Assembly (NCBI GenBank): GCA_003819975.1
Contig: RPPU01000337.1
Location: 1-5,546 of the forward strand
Direction of reading: 5' to 3'
DNA: 5,546 nt
Origin: Desulfobacteraceae bacterium
GTDB lineage: Bacteria; Desulfobacterota; DSM-4660; Desulfatiglandales; HGW-15
In this document: positions 1 through 4,974 of the stretch, one piece after another
How positions within the stretch are numbered: the first letter of the stretch is position 1
Layout of the letters: every line of letters begins with the position of its first letter
The notes under the pieces: model-generated
What the model was told of the DNA's origin: nothing
The model's database searches: none
Seen by the model: only the letters and a program-made list of their open reading frames with translations
Position numbers and translations under genes: made by a program

Positions 1-997
1 CGATCGTAATCGGATTTTCAGCAAAAAATGGTTTATCGGTCGTCATGACGCGGATATGATATTCACCCGACTTCAGGTTATTGGGAATAGTCCAGTCGAA
101 ACTTTTATTCAACCCGACACCGGCGGCCAAAGGAAGCACTATATTCTTGGCCGCATCGAGCAATTCGATTTTTACGGTATGGGCGGGAATAGTGCAGTCA
201 TTCAGCCATTCGATCCGGTAACTGCCGCCCTTACGCCAGACTTGATTGAACTTGGGGGTTACCAGAAACAGATCTTTCCCGATCCTGAAAGGAACGCTTT
301 CAGATACAAGTCCGCCGTCCGTTGTGCTGATCTTGATCCTGAACATTCCTTCGTTGAGATGATACTGAGCCAGGTTGATCTTCCACGGATAGCTTCCGCT
401 GTTTACGGTGCTGTTGGCGATGACTTTCGCTCCCGACCCGGGCATGGGCAGCAATTCGATCTTGAGTGTGCTGGCTGCCGGCAGGTTGCCGGTCCATTGG
501 ATTGTATTCTGGCTGTCCAAACACCATCGGGAACCGGCGTCCGGCTTGGTGATGGCCAGACGGATCGGATCATGGATCGGAACCACGCTTTGGGCGGACA
601 AGCCCGAGGCCAGAATCGCAAAAGGAGCGTTACTCTCGTCTTGGTATTTGCCGTCGGATGTGCGAATCAATATTTTATAGGTATCGGCCGGACCGGCTAA
701 ACCGATTTTGACCATGCCGGCTTTCCAACTGAATTTACCGCCGGAAACATTGATATTATTGGCGATTTCGCCGACGAAAAAATCGTTTTTCTTAAGCAGA
801 ATATCGATCGTGCCCAGGTAATTTTTCGCGGTCCACTGGATCTCAACCATGGACCCGATTACATATTTTTCAGTGCCGTTCGGCGCAATGACCTTGAGTT
901 GGGCTTCCTGACCCATGACCGGAACAGCATAAAAAAACAGGACCCCAAAAAGGATAGTCGCGGCTGCCTGAAAACCAAAAGGACTCTTGTTTTTCAT
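1..997 (-). CDS. Secreted protein with tandem KRE9/KNH1-like (Ser-Thr-rich GPI-anchored family) repeats, partial at its C-terminus
   Basis: The frame is open from an ATG at 997 to the left edge (332 codons, no stop), so the C-terminus is missing. Residues 1-30 form a signal peptide: a Lys-containing N-terminus, a hydrophobic core at about 9-26 (ATILFGVLFFYAVPV) and a likely cleavage after VMG-Q. At least three repeats of about 95 residues follow, at roughly 32-130, 146-239 and 243-332. Each has the pattern P-x(2-4)-G/W, then I-x-W (IQW, IQW, IEW), a K-I-x-L/IDILL strand, a G-x-F/Y-x-W turn, Y/F-x-I-x-I/V and a closing S/TTDG...F-x-I. This matches the beta-sandwich family named after yeast KRE9/KNH1, which in bacteria occurs as repeats in exported proteins, probably for surface display or binding. 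The true ligand is unknown. GGAAAG lies 6 nt before the ATG. Another ATG 4 nt upstream is in a different frame. It is the last gene of a minus-strand run but has its own promoter. Confidence 0.8.
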   Translation of the reverse strand, partial: MKNKSPFGFQAAATILFGVLFFYAVPVMGQEAQLKVIAPNGTEKYVIGSMVEIQWTAKNYLGTIDILLKKNDFFVGEIANNINVSGGKFSWKAGMVKIGLAGPADTYKILIRTSDGKYQDESNAPFAILASGLSAQSVVPIHDPIRLAITKPDAGSRWCLDSQNTIQWTGNLPAASTLKIELLPMPGSGAKVIANSTVNSGSYPWKINLAQYHLNEGMFRIKISTTDGGLVSESVPFRIGKDLFLVTPKFNQVWRKGGSYRIEWLNDCTIPAHTVKIELLDAAKNIVLPLAAGVGLNKSFDWTIPNNLKSGEYHIRVMTTDKPFFAENPITI

Positions 998-1047
998 CCA
1001 TCCCTTTCCAAAACCGAATAATTTCGTCCCACTAAAACGCATCAGCA

Positions 1048-1076
1048 ACCATAGAAAAACCAAAGGGATGTGTCAA
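1048..1076 (-). promoter_or_regulatory. Sigma70-type promoter for the secreted repeat protein
   Basis: On the minus strand a perfect -35 TTGACA (1076-1071) is followed by a 17-nt spacer and TATGGT (1053-1048), 4/6 to the -10 consensus. Transcription would begin near 1041, giving a leader of about 44 nt before the ATG at 997. This is the best sigma70 match in the window. Confidence 0.6.
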
Positions 1077-1095
1077 GCCGGAAAAAAAGCGGCTT
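1075..1095 (-). terminator. Weak hairpin between the carbonic anhydrase remnant and the secreted-protein gene
   Basis: AAGCCG (1075-1080) and CGGCTT (1090-1095) form a perfect 6-bp stem around a 9-nt A-rich loop (U-rich in the minus-strand RNA). It sits just beyond the 3' end of the carbonic anhydrase remnant and abuts the -35 box of the next gene. There is no clear U-tract after the stem in minus-strand RNA, and only a short TTC on the plus side, so termination would be weak. Confidence 0.3.
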
Positions 1096-1183
1096 TTCAT
1101 CAGGCTGTGCGTAATAGGCGTCTGGTTTCCGCCCAACGATAATTTGTTGTCGATAAGATGAAAATTAAAGATCCGTTAACTAA

Positions 1184-1628
1184 CTATGATGCCGATTTTG
1201 TTCCGGCGGTTTTTGCCGGAGTACCAACGACCAGTTTTCGGGCCGGAATAATGGTTCCGCGCGGCACCAAACAAGCCGCGCCGATTAGGCAGCCGTCGCC
1301 GATTACGACTTCTTCATCAATAATCGCGCCCATGCCGACTAAAACATGTTCGCCCAGTTTGCATCCGTGTAAAATAGCGCCATGCCCGATGTGACTTGGC
1401 CGGGCCCAAATCGACGGTCACATCCGGAGCCGCGTGGATCACGCAGTTTTCCTGAACATTGGAACCCGCGCCGATAACAATATTGCCCCAATCGCCGCGC
1501 AAGACCGCTCCCGGTCCGATATAACAACTTTCACCGATCAAAACTCCGCCGATAATTTTGGCTTCCGGATGCACAAAAGCACTTGACGCGATAAGCGGCC
1601 GCTTGCCTTCAAATTTGTAAAGAGACAC
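1184..1628 (-). pseudogene. Gamma-class carbonic anhydrase-like left-handed beta-helix protein, frameshifted
   Basis: This is a homologue of the Cam/YrdA/PaaY hexapeptide-repeat family, whose members hydrate CO2 or have unassigned functions. The GTG start (1628) follows AAGGAGG by 9 nt. Residues 1-77 are in one frame and include LRGD (R44, D46), Q59 and the first zinc ligand H65 (NCVIH). After DLGPA the frame is lost. One base downstream it resumes as SHIGHGAILHGCKLGEHVLV, carrying the other two zinc ligands (H82, H87, spaced five apart as in Cam), and runs to a TAG at 1184. The likely lesion is one extra A in the gene at 1396-1397, since removing it gives a continuous 147-aa protein with all three His ligands. 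Family members are usually about 170-180 aa and continue past the VVGTPAK motif. Here the same frame stays open for 27 codons after the TAG, up to a TGA at 1100, which would total about 175 residues, so the TAG may be a second lesion. A sequencing or assembly error is the main alternative for the frameshift. Confidence 0.85.
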
Positions 1629-1970
1629 GATTAAAGTCCTCCTTATTTTCTTGTCTTTTTCAATAGCCTATAGTCTATCCACCCTAACCACCTTCAGGCT
1701 CATTCAAGCTTAGACCGCAGATTGGAGCCGATAGCCACACATTTTTGGCTTCAAAATTCCGACTACTTGAGCCATGCCGATTATTCACGCATATCTTCAA
1801 GTATTTAATCATTTCGAATAAATCGCTTCTCTTTTGAGGCTTTACCCATGATTTCTTTCTCATCTGTTGAAAACGGCATCTCCTCATTTTTCGATCGCTG
1901 ACTTTTATCGATGTACCATTTACGATATACATATGCAACAAAGAACAAACCATGCGACGTTAAATATGTT
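1629..1970. other. 342-bp stretch without a convincing gene
   Basis: It lies between the CPBP protease stop (1971) and the carbonic anhydrase start. Open frames of 89 and 78 codons on the minus strand cross it, but neither has a Shine-Dalgarno. One begins inside the protease gene, and the translations resemble no family I know. The 78-codon frame does encode a short hydrophobic stretch (GLFFVAYVYRKWYID) followed by a charged tail just past the protease stop, which might be a lost C-terminal extension. I see no strong terminator hairpin after the protease and no consensus promoter for the carbonic anhydrase. Confidence 0.5.
1638..1644 (-). promoter_or_regulatory. Strong Shine-Dalgarno fixing the GTG start of the carbonic anhydrase gene
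   Basis: The minus strand reads AAGGAGG 9 nt before the GTG at 1628. No ATG alternative is placed as well. Such an intact ribosome site in front of a broken frame suggests that the lesion is recent or a sequencing artefact. Confidence 0.75.
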
Positions 1971-2708
1971 TCACCAGAAACTGATGACGTCCAAAATAAA
2001 ATGGCCGACAATGAAAGGCCATAAATTTTTGATTTTTGCATAGAGAATCGCCGCCGCTATTCCCAAAAAAAACGACGCGATCATTCCATGCGGCCCTTGT
2101 TCACTATGAATCGCGGAAAATAGGATTGAAGTTAAAAGGACATAAACAAGAATCGGCCTTTGGTTGGGCCGAATCAAAGAAAAATAATACCACGGTAACC
2201 CCCGAAAAACTGCTTCCTCCACCAGTGCCGCGGTTCCTGAGAGATAGAGGACTACCCCGATTTTGGGCAGGAACGGCTCAGGCACCAGCAAGCTGTACCC
2301 AAAATGATTGGCAAAAGGCCAAAAATAATGATATGCCGTATTTATCACGGTAAAATAGGCGAGCCAGAAAACAACACACATCAATAAGCATAAGCCGATT
2401 ATTTGGAAAACGCTCAGGTCCGGCCCAAACGGTTTGAATCCATAGTCTCGCGGAAAAATAGAACCCGCCTTGACAAGAAAAAAGACTGCTGCTCCCGGAA
2501 CAAGCAAGAATTGAATGCCGTCCACAATCCAAAACCAAACAACGGAACTCCGGTATAAATCTTCCACATAAATCGCATTCAACAACGCCATCGCAATAAT
2601 GGGGAAAACGGCCAACACGACCATGCTGCGTTTAGTCGAACAGATCGAAGGATCTGCTGCGTTTTCTTTTCCATCTATAAGCCATTTCGTCTTCCGGATC
2701 TCTTGCAT
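1971..2708 (-). CDS. CPBP-family (CAAX prenyl protease 2/Abi-like) intramembrane metalloprotease
   Basis: This 245-aa protein has about seven hydrophobic segments (roughly 28-47, 55-80, 99-125, 147-163, 184-203, 207-224 and 230-245), so it is an inner-membrane protein. The family signature is complete: EEAVFRG (E164, E165, R169), FSAIH (F197, H201) and HFILD (H236, D240), the glutamates and histidines that form the active site in CAAX protease/Rce1-type glutamyl intramembrane proteases. Bacterial members process peptides such as bacteriocins, serve in immunity, or have unknown substrates. No bacteriocin or peptide-modification gene is visible nearby, so the substrate cannot be named. The ATG at 2708 follows GGAAAG by 8 nt, and length and ends are typical. 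It is transcribed toward the carbonic anhydrase remnant, with 342 bp between them, and diverges from the Zn-ribbon gene. Confidence 0.88.
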   Translation of the reverse strand: MQEIRKTKWLIDGKENAADPSICSTKRSMVVLAVFPIIAMALLNAIYVEDLYRSSVVWFWIVDGIQFLLVPGAAVFFLVKAGSIFPRDYGFKPFGPDLSVFQIIGLCLLMCVVFWLAYFTVINTAYHYFWPFANHFGYSLLVPEPFLPKIGVVLYLSGTAALVEEAVFRGLPWYYFSLIRPNQRPILVYVLLTSILFSAIHSEQGPHGMIASFFLGIAAAILYAKIKNLWPFIVGHFILDVISFW

Positions 2709-2720
2709 ATTGATTGCTTT

Positions 2721-2738
2721 CCAAATTTGGGAATTCCC
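2721..2738. repeat. Two overlapping 10-bp palindromes upstream of the protease gene
   Basis: CCAAATTTGG (2721-2730) and GGGAATTCCC (2729-2738) overlap by two bases, 12-30 bp before the protease ATG. The first contains part of the GGAAAG ribosome site. They could be operator half-sites or chance in an AT-rich region. Confidence 0.25.
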
Positions 2739-2779
2739 GGCTTGCCTATCCGTCTTTTCCTAAAAAAGAATCAGTTTTA

Positions 2780-2822
2780 AAAATGTCGGGAATAAAAGCT
2801 TTTTTTTAAAAAATGACATTTT
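2780..2822. repeat. Inverted repeat AAAATGTC/GACATTTT with a central AAAAGCTTTT palindrome
   Basis: The arms at 2780-2787 and 2815-2822 are perfect 8-bp complements. Between them lies the palindrome AAAAGCTTTT (2794-2803), offset from the centre. It sits in the AT-rich divergent region between the protease and the Zn-ribbon gene, where an operator or curved-DNA site would be expected. No known regulator site is recognised. Confidence 0.35.
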
Positions 2823-2968
2823 AAGATATCCTTTTGCAAAAAATCCGCTCAATTTGATCAAGTAAAAACAACCTTTACGACCCCCTTATTTCCGAATACG
2901 TACCGATTTTATTCATAAATTTTCGATCCCACAAGGCTTTTTCCAATTAAACCAACCAAGGTTTGTTA

Positions 2969-2997
2969 TTGACAAACGATCAACTAAAAAATAAATT
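2969..2997 (+). promoter_or_regulatory. Sigma70-type promoter candidate for the Zn-ribbon gene
   Basis: A perfect TTGACA (2969-2974) is followed by 17 nt and TAAATT (2992-2997), 4/6 to the -10 consensus. The start point would be near 3004, leaving a leader of about 150 nt before the ATG at 3158. A promoter lying over the possible TTG start at 2963 argues that the open frame upstream of 3158 is not translated. Confidence 0.5.
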
Positions 2998-3003
2998 GTT
3001 TTG

Positions 3004-3130
3004 TAGAGGCGTTGCCGTAACTGAACCGGACCGGGTTGCTTGTAGGCGAAAATGCCATTCTGATATCCGCATCTCACCTTCGACAATCCGCAAATGCCTT
3101 GTTTTGCCGATAAACCGGAAACTCGTCATC
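3004..3130. repeat. Possible dispersed repeat forming the Zn-ribbon gene leader
   Basis: The segment is open on both strands (plus: GVAVTEPDRVACRRK; minus: LQATRSGSVTATPLQ), yet neither translation looks like a folded domain. I recall near-identical short peptides annotated at the ends of many unrelated hypothetical proteins in deltaproteobacterial genomes, as expected of a dispersed repeat misread as coding. That recollection is not checked here. It has little hairpin structure beyond short stems such as GGCGAAAATGCC (3043-3054). Alternatively it is simply a 5' leader. Confidence 0.3.
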
Positions 3131-3157
3131 GCGTTAATGATCGCCTCGGAGTTGAAA

Positions 3158-3481
3158 ATGGCCTTTGAAAATCAGGATAACGATCAGGAAACCTGCCCTA
3201 TTTGTTTAAACCAGAGCATGGTAACCATTTCATTGGATCGGGTTTTATTATTATGTGAATGTGACACCTGTCAGAAATTTATCATAAAGGATAATACCTT
3301 AATAAACCTGAAAAGCCGCAAAGATTTGACAAAAAACCGTGAAAAACTATCCGATTATATTCGGGATTATTATCATTCCAACAAACGGGCCCTTGAAATT
3401 GTTTTAGAGGGGGATGCTCCGGTAACAAAAAACTTCAAATCACTCGGTGCAATAATGAAGGAGATCCAAATAAGCCGTTGA
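3158..3481 (+). CDS. Small Zn-ribbon hypothetical protein
   Basis: This 107-aa cytosolic protein has paired cysteines at C13/C16 (CPIC) and C35/C38 (CDTC), plus C33, 22 residues apart between the knuckles. That is the spacing of a zinc ribbon or short treble clef. The tail, with charged LTKNREKLSDYIRDYY at about 58-73, resembles the R..LS.YIR helix that often follows the CPxCG...DCPxCG-type N-terminal ribbon of otherwise uncharacterised proteins. In larger relatives the ribbon is an N-terminal module, so this may be a stand-alone or shortened form. The function is unknown; DNA, RNA or protein binding are all possible. I chose ATG 3158 because GGAG lies 6 nt before it. The frame extends back to a TTG at 2963, but that part overlaps a promoter and a probable repeat. 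No gene is close enough to form an operon. Confidence 0.75.
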   Translation: MAFENQDNDQETCPICLNQSMVTISLDRVLLLCECDTCQKFIIKDNTLINLKSRKDLTKNREKLSDYIRDYYHSNKRALEIVLEGDAPVTKNFKSLGAIMKEIQISR

Positions 3482-3522
3482 TCTGACCTTCTTTCCGCCC
3501 TTATTTTCCATCAAGAATCTAA

Positions 3523-3550
3523 ATGTTTTTTTGTAGGAACAAAAAAACAT
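3523..3550. terminator. 12-bp perfect A/T hairpin after the Zn-ribbon gene
   Basis: ATGTTTTTTTGT (3523-3534) and ACAAAAAAACAT (3539-3550) pair perfectly around an AGGA tetraloop, 41 nt after the stop at 3481. The stem has only two G:C pairs and no trailing U-tract, so it is unlike a classic intrinsic terminator. Its position still makes a 3'-end structure the simplest reading. Confidence 0.4.
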
Positions 3551-3589
3551 GATGTCGTAGATAGTGTGCCAATCCAATACCAGATATCG

Positions 3590-3598
3590 TGCTATAAT
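3590..3598 (+). promoter_or_regulatory. Isolated extended -10 element (TGCTATAAT)
   Basis: A consensus TATAAT is preceded by TGC, an extended -10, but no -35 match lies at the right distance and no frame opens nearby. If active, it would make a leader of about 270 nt for the STAS-like gene or a small RNA. Chance in AT-rich DNA is quite possible. Confidence 0.25.
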
Positions 3599-3797
3599 CA
3601 CTAAATCAACCTAACCAAACGATTCCGCTAATAAGTTGCTTCTATAGAGCCTCGATATTCAGGCCTCCTGTTTTTTGACGGGTCTGATTATCCATTTTTT
3701 GTCTATTATGACAAATTTTGACCGACCCAAAAATAACCAGGGATCGCCTCCAATCGTAACTGCTTTAAATATTTAAATAAAATTTTCAGATAGAGAT

Positions 3798-3814
3798 TTG
3801 GCAAGGTTTTCGCA
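3798..3814 (+). promoter_or_regulatory. Sigma54 (-24/-12) promoter candidate for the STAS-like gene
   Basis: TTGGCA (3798-3803) and TCGCA (3810-3814) place the invariant GG (3800-3801) and GC (3812-3813) exactly 10 nt apart, as in the TTGGCAC-N5-TTGCA consensus. The start would be near 3825, about 50 nt before the ATG at 3875. No enhancer-binding protein gene is in the window. Confidence 0.45.
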
Positions 3815-3874
3815 TGCGGAAATATAGATATTTGATGGTTTCTTACCACTGAATGCGGAAATGGAGAAAATCAA

Positions 3875-4111
3875 ATGGGAGATGATTTTAAAATGGCTGT
3901 TCAGAAAAATAACGAGGGTTTGGCTCTGGAGCTAACCGGTCGATTTGACAAAGATTCCGCCAAAGAGGTGATAAGTTTTATTAAAAATAAAAAGCCCGAG
4001 GTCTCCCGGTTTTATATCGACACTCAAGGGCTCCTGCACGACAACCCCGCTGAATTGATTATCGATGAATGGTCGCAATGGGATGCGTCGTTATTGGCCG
4101 AGACCAACTGA
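3875..4111 (+). CDS. Small STAS-like hypothetical protein
   Basis: This 78-aa protein starts at an ATG preceded by GGAG at 8 nt (3863-3866). The pattern LALELTGRFDKDSAKEVISFIKNKK...VSRFYIDTQGL has the strand-G-x-(L/F)-D-x-x-S-A-helix-strand order of STAS/anti-sigma-factor-antagonist-like domains. It is shorter than the usual 100 or so residues. The segment after the second strand (DTQGLLHDNPAEL) lacks the D-S/T-S-G phosphorylation motif of SpoIIAA/RsbV, so partner switching by phosphorylation is unlikely. Similar short DDFK-starting proteins are, as I recall, common and unassigned in Desulfobacterota. No anti-sigma kinase or phosphatase is adjacent. It is monocistronic, convergent with the 2H phosphoesterase gene and preceded by a -24/-12 promoter candidate. 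An internal Met at residue 7 is a possible but less well placed start. Confidence 0.65.
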   Translation: MGDDFKMAVQKNNEGLALELTGRFDKDSAKEVISFIKNKKPEVSRFYIDTQGLLHDNPAELIIDEWSQWDASLLAETN

Positions 4112-4204
4112 TCCGGCGCTGTTCAGACTCTAATTTTTTCCTTTCCCGAATTTTTTTTTATTACTCGTGATCCGATCTCAGCATCTTCAGAACCACTAAT
4201 AGGC

Positions 4205-4238
4205 GGTCAAGTCTTGAAATATAATTCAAGACCTGACC
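4205..4238. repeat. REP/RAYT-like hairpin repeat (GGTCAGGTCTTGAA type) at the gene end
   Basis: The arms GGTCAAGTCTTGAA (4205-4218) and TTCAAGACCTGACC (4225-4238) pair over 14 positions with one mismatch and a 6-nt ATATAA loop. In minus-strand RNA the mismatch (4210/4233) becomes a G-U pair, so the stem is complete. The motif GTCAGGTCTTGA is, to my knowledge, frequent next to IS200-like REP-associated transposases in environmental bacteria. No transposase is present here. The stop codon of the minus-strand 2H gene (4226-4228) lies inside the right arm. Confidence 0.6.
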
Positions 4239-4801
4239 CCACATCCACGATAAATATGAAAGGGTTCCCATTTGTTTTCCGGTTTATGAAATAGGGCAAC
4301 ATGATCGCATAACCAAGAAAAATTTTCCGGAAAAAAGTCGGGCTCTCTTTGCATTAAAGCCTGCACCTTCAGATACCCTTCTATCTCAAAATCGTCATAC
4401 CCCAGTGAAATATGCGGATAGAAATCCCTTTTACCGCTTTTCACGTACCGCCGATATTCCATCAATCTTAAGTGTAAATCGCAAAGAGCCCGATTTTCTT
4501 TTATGCGATAATGCAGGAAGCAGCTCGTTTTCCCACTCGCCAAGCCCGTTTCCAAACAGATTAGTCCGTCGGTTTCGACGGGAAAGGGCCGCCAACAACC
4601 TACCACTCGTCCGAATTCTTCGATAAAACCGTCAATTTCATCGAGCGGAACAACCGCGCCCGTCCGGAGCGTCATATGCGGCGGATAACTCATGGCCGTA
4701 TAGGTGTTTCCGGTCTCACTGATCTTTTGAATGGCTTTTTGAAGAATTTCAAAATTTTCGCCGCTGGGCAATGTAATGATAATGAAACGGATCGAATCCA
4801 T
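4226..4801 (-). CDS. 2H-superfamily phosphoesterase (2'-5' RNA ligase/cyclic phosphodiesterase-like)
   Basis: This 191-aa cytosolic protein has the two hallmark H-x-T/S motifs: H42-M-T44 in SYPPHMTLRTG and H130-I-S132 in FYPHISLGY. These are the paired catalytic histidines and Thr/Ser of the 2H fold, which opens 2',3'- or 1'',2''-cyclic phosphates. The length is typical of the family. It lacks the WLGRD motif I associate with DUF1045, the usual 2H protein of phosphonate operons, so it looks like the 2_5_RNA_ligase2 type. The ATG at 4801 follows AGGAG with a 5-nt gap. A longer frame from 4864 has no ribosome site and crosses the promoter. The gene is divergent from phnM, 173 bp away, which suggests a phosphonate role such as acting on a ribose cyclic phosphate (inference). 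The last residues (GVRS, stop) come from the hairpin repeat, so the native C-terminus may have been altered. Confidence 0.82.
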   Translation of the reverse strand: MDSIRFIIITLPSGENFEILQKAIQKISETGNTYTAMSYPPHMTLRTGAVVPLDEIDGFIEEFGRVVGCWRPFPVETDGLICLETGLASGKTSCFLHYRIKENRALCDLHLRLMEYRRYVKSGKRDFYPHISLGYDDFEIEGYLKVQALMQREPDFFPENFSWLCDHVALFHKPENKWEPFHIYRGCGVRS

Positions 4802-4846
4802 CTTTTTCTCCTGCTGAAAAGATCGTACCGCGGCAATGACGGTAAA

Positions 4847-4875
4847 AGTATAAATATTTAACATGAATCCATAAG
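4847..4875 (-). promoter_or_regulatory. Weak sigma70 promoter candidate for the 2H gene
   Basis: A good -10 TATACT (4852-4847) has only a poor -35 (CTTATG, 4875-4870) at 17 nt, so it may need an activator. The leader would be about 40 nt. The left arm of the inverted repeat lies in its spacer. Confidence 0.35.
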
Positions 4876-4939
4876 CCTGTCGACGGCGTCGTCCGCAATT
4901 AACCGAAAATTTACGGGCTGCTTATCCGCTATTCATGTT
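4860..4939. repeat. Imperfect inverted repeat in the 2H-phnM divergent region, possible operator
   Basis: AACATGAAT (4860-4868) and ATTCATGTT (4931-4939) are perfect 9-bp complements. Just inside them ATAAGC (4871-4876) and GCTTAT (4920-4925) are also complementary, with gaps of 2 and 5 bp. The centre holds an 11-bp palindrome CGACGGCGTCG (4881-4891). The outer arms coincide with the -35/spacer zones of both candidate promoters. No PhoB box is seen. Confidence 0.4.
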
Positions 4940-4958
4940 TTAAAGGTTACGATAAAAT
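4930..4958 (+). promoter_or_regulatory. Weak sigma70 promoter candidate for phnM
   Basis: TATTCA (4930-4935), a 17-nt spacer and TAAAAT (4953-4958, 5/6) precede the phnM ATG by 16 nt, which leaves a very short leader. The -35 overlaps the right arm of the inverted repeat. An upstream alternative cannot be excluded. Confidence 0.3.
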
Positions 4959-4974
4959 AAGAAAGGTTTACCTA

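Larger units (their letters stand above)
3482..3874. other. 393-bp noncoding stretch between two small genes
   Basis: Stops are frequent in all frames and no gene or tRNA is recognisable. It holds an A/T hairpin (3523-3550), an isolated extended -10 box (3590-3598), a 14-bp palindrome TTTAAATATTTAAA (3764-3777) and a -24/-12 promoter candidate (3798-3814). A small RNA cannot be excluded but has no direct support. Confidence 0.6.

Noticed and set aside
56..700. A 214-codon plus-strand open frame.
   Set aside because: It is antisense to the secreted repeat protein, whose signal peptide, repeats and promoter are clear. The plus-strand translation has no recognisable domain.
999..1070. Perfect 9-bp complement CATCCCTTT (999-1007) and AAAGGGATG (1062-1070), which could sequester the ribosome site of the secreted-protein gene.
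   Set aside because: The distal arm lies inside the -35/-10 spacer, upstream of the predicted transcription start near 1041, so it would not be in the mRNA.
1684..2041. Minus-strand open frames of 89 and 78 codons below the protease gene.
   Set aside because: Neither has a ribosome site. One starts inside the protease frame, they overlap each other, and their translations are not domain-like. A lost C-terminal extension of the protease remains only a remote option.
2963..3157. N-terminal extension of the Zn-ribbon protein from a TTG start.
   Set aside because: It has no Shine-Dalgarno, overlaps a TTGACA promoter, and its translation is not domain-like. The ATG at 3158 has GGAG at 6 nt.
3675..3709. 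TTGACG followed by TATTAT upstream of the STAS-like gene as a sigma70 promoter.
   Set aside because: The spacer is 23 nt, too long for a functional pair.
3861..3935. Short alternative frame starting at ATG 3861 before the STAS-like gene.
   Set aside because: It ends after about 24 codons, its translation is unlike any known leader peptide, and GGAG is better placed for the ATG at 3875.
4802..4864. Longer start for the 2H phosphoesterase (21 extra residues).
   Set aside because: The ATG at 4801 has AGGAG just upstream, and the extension covers the -10 region and is not needed by the fold.
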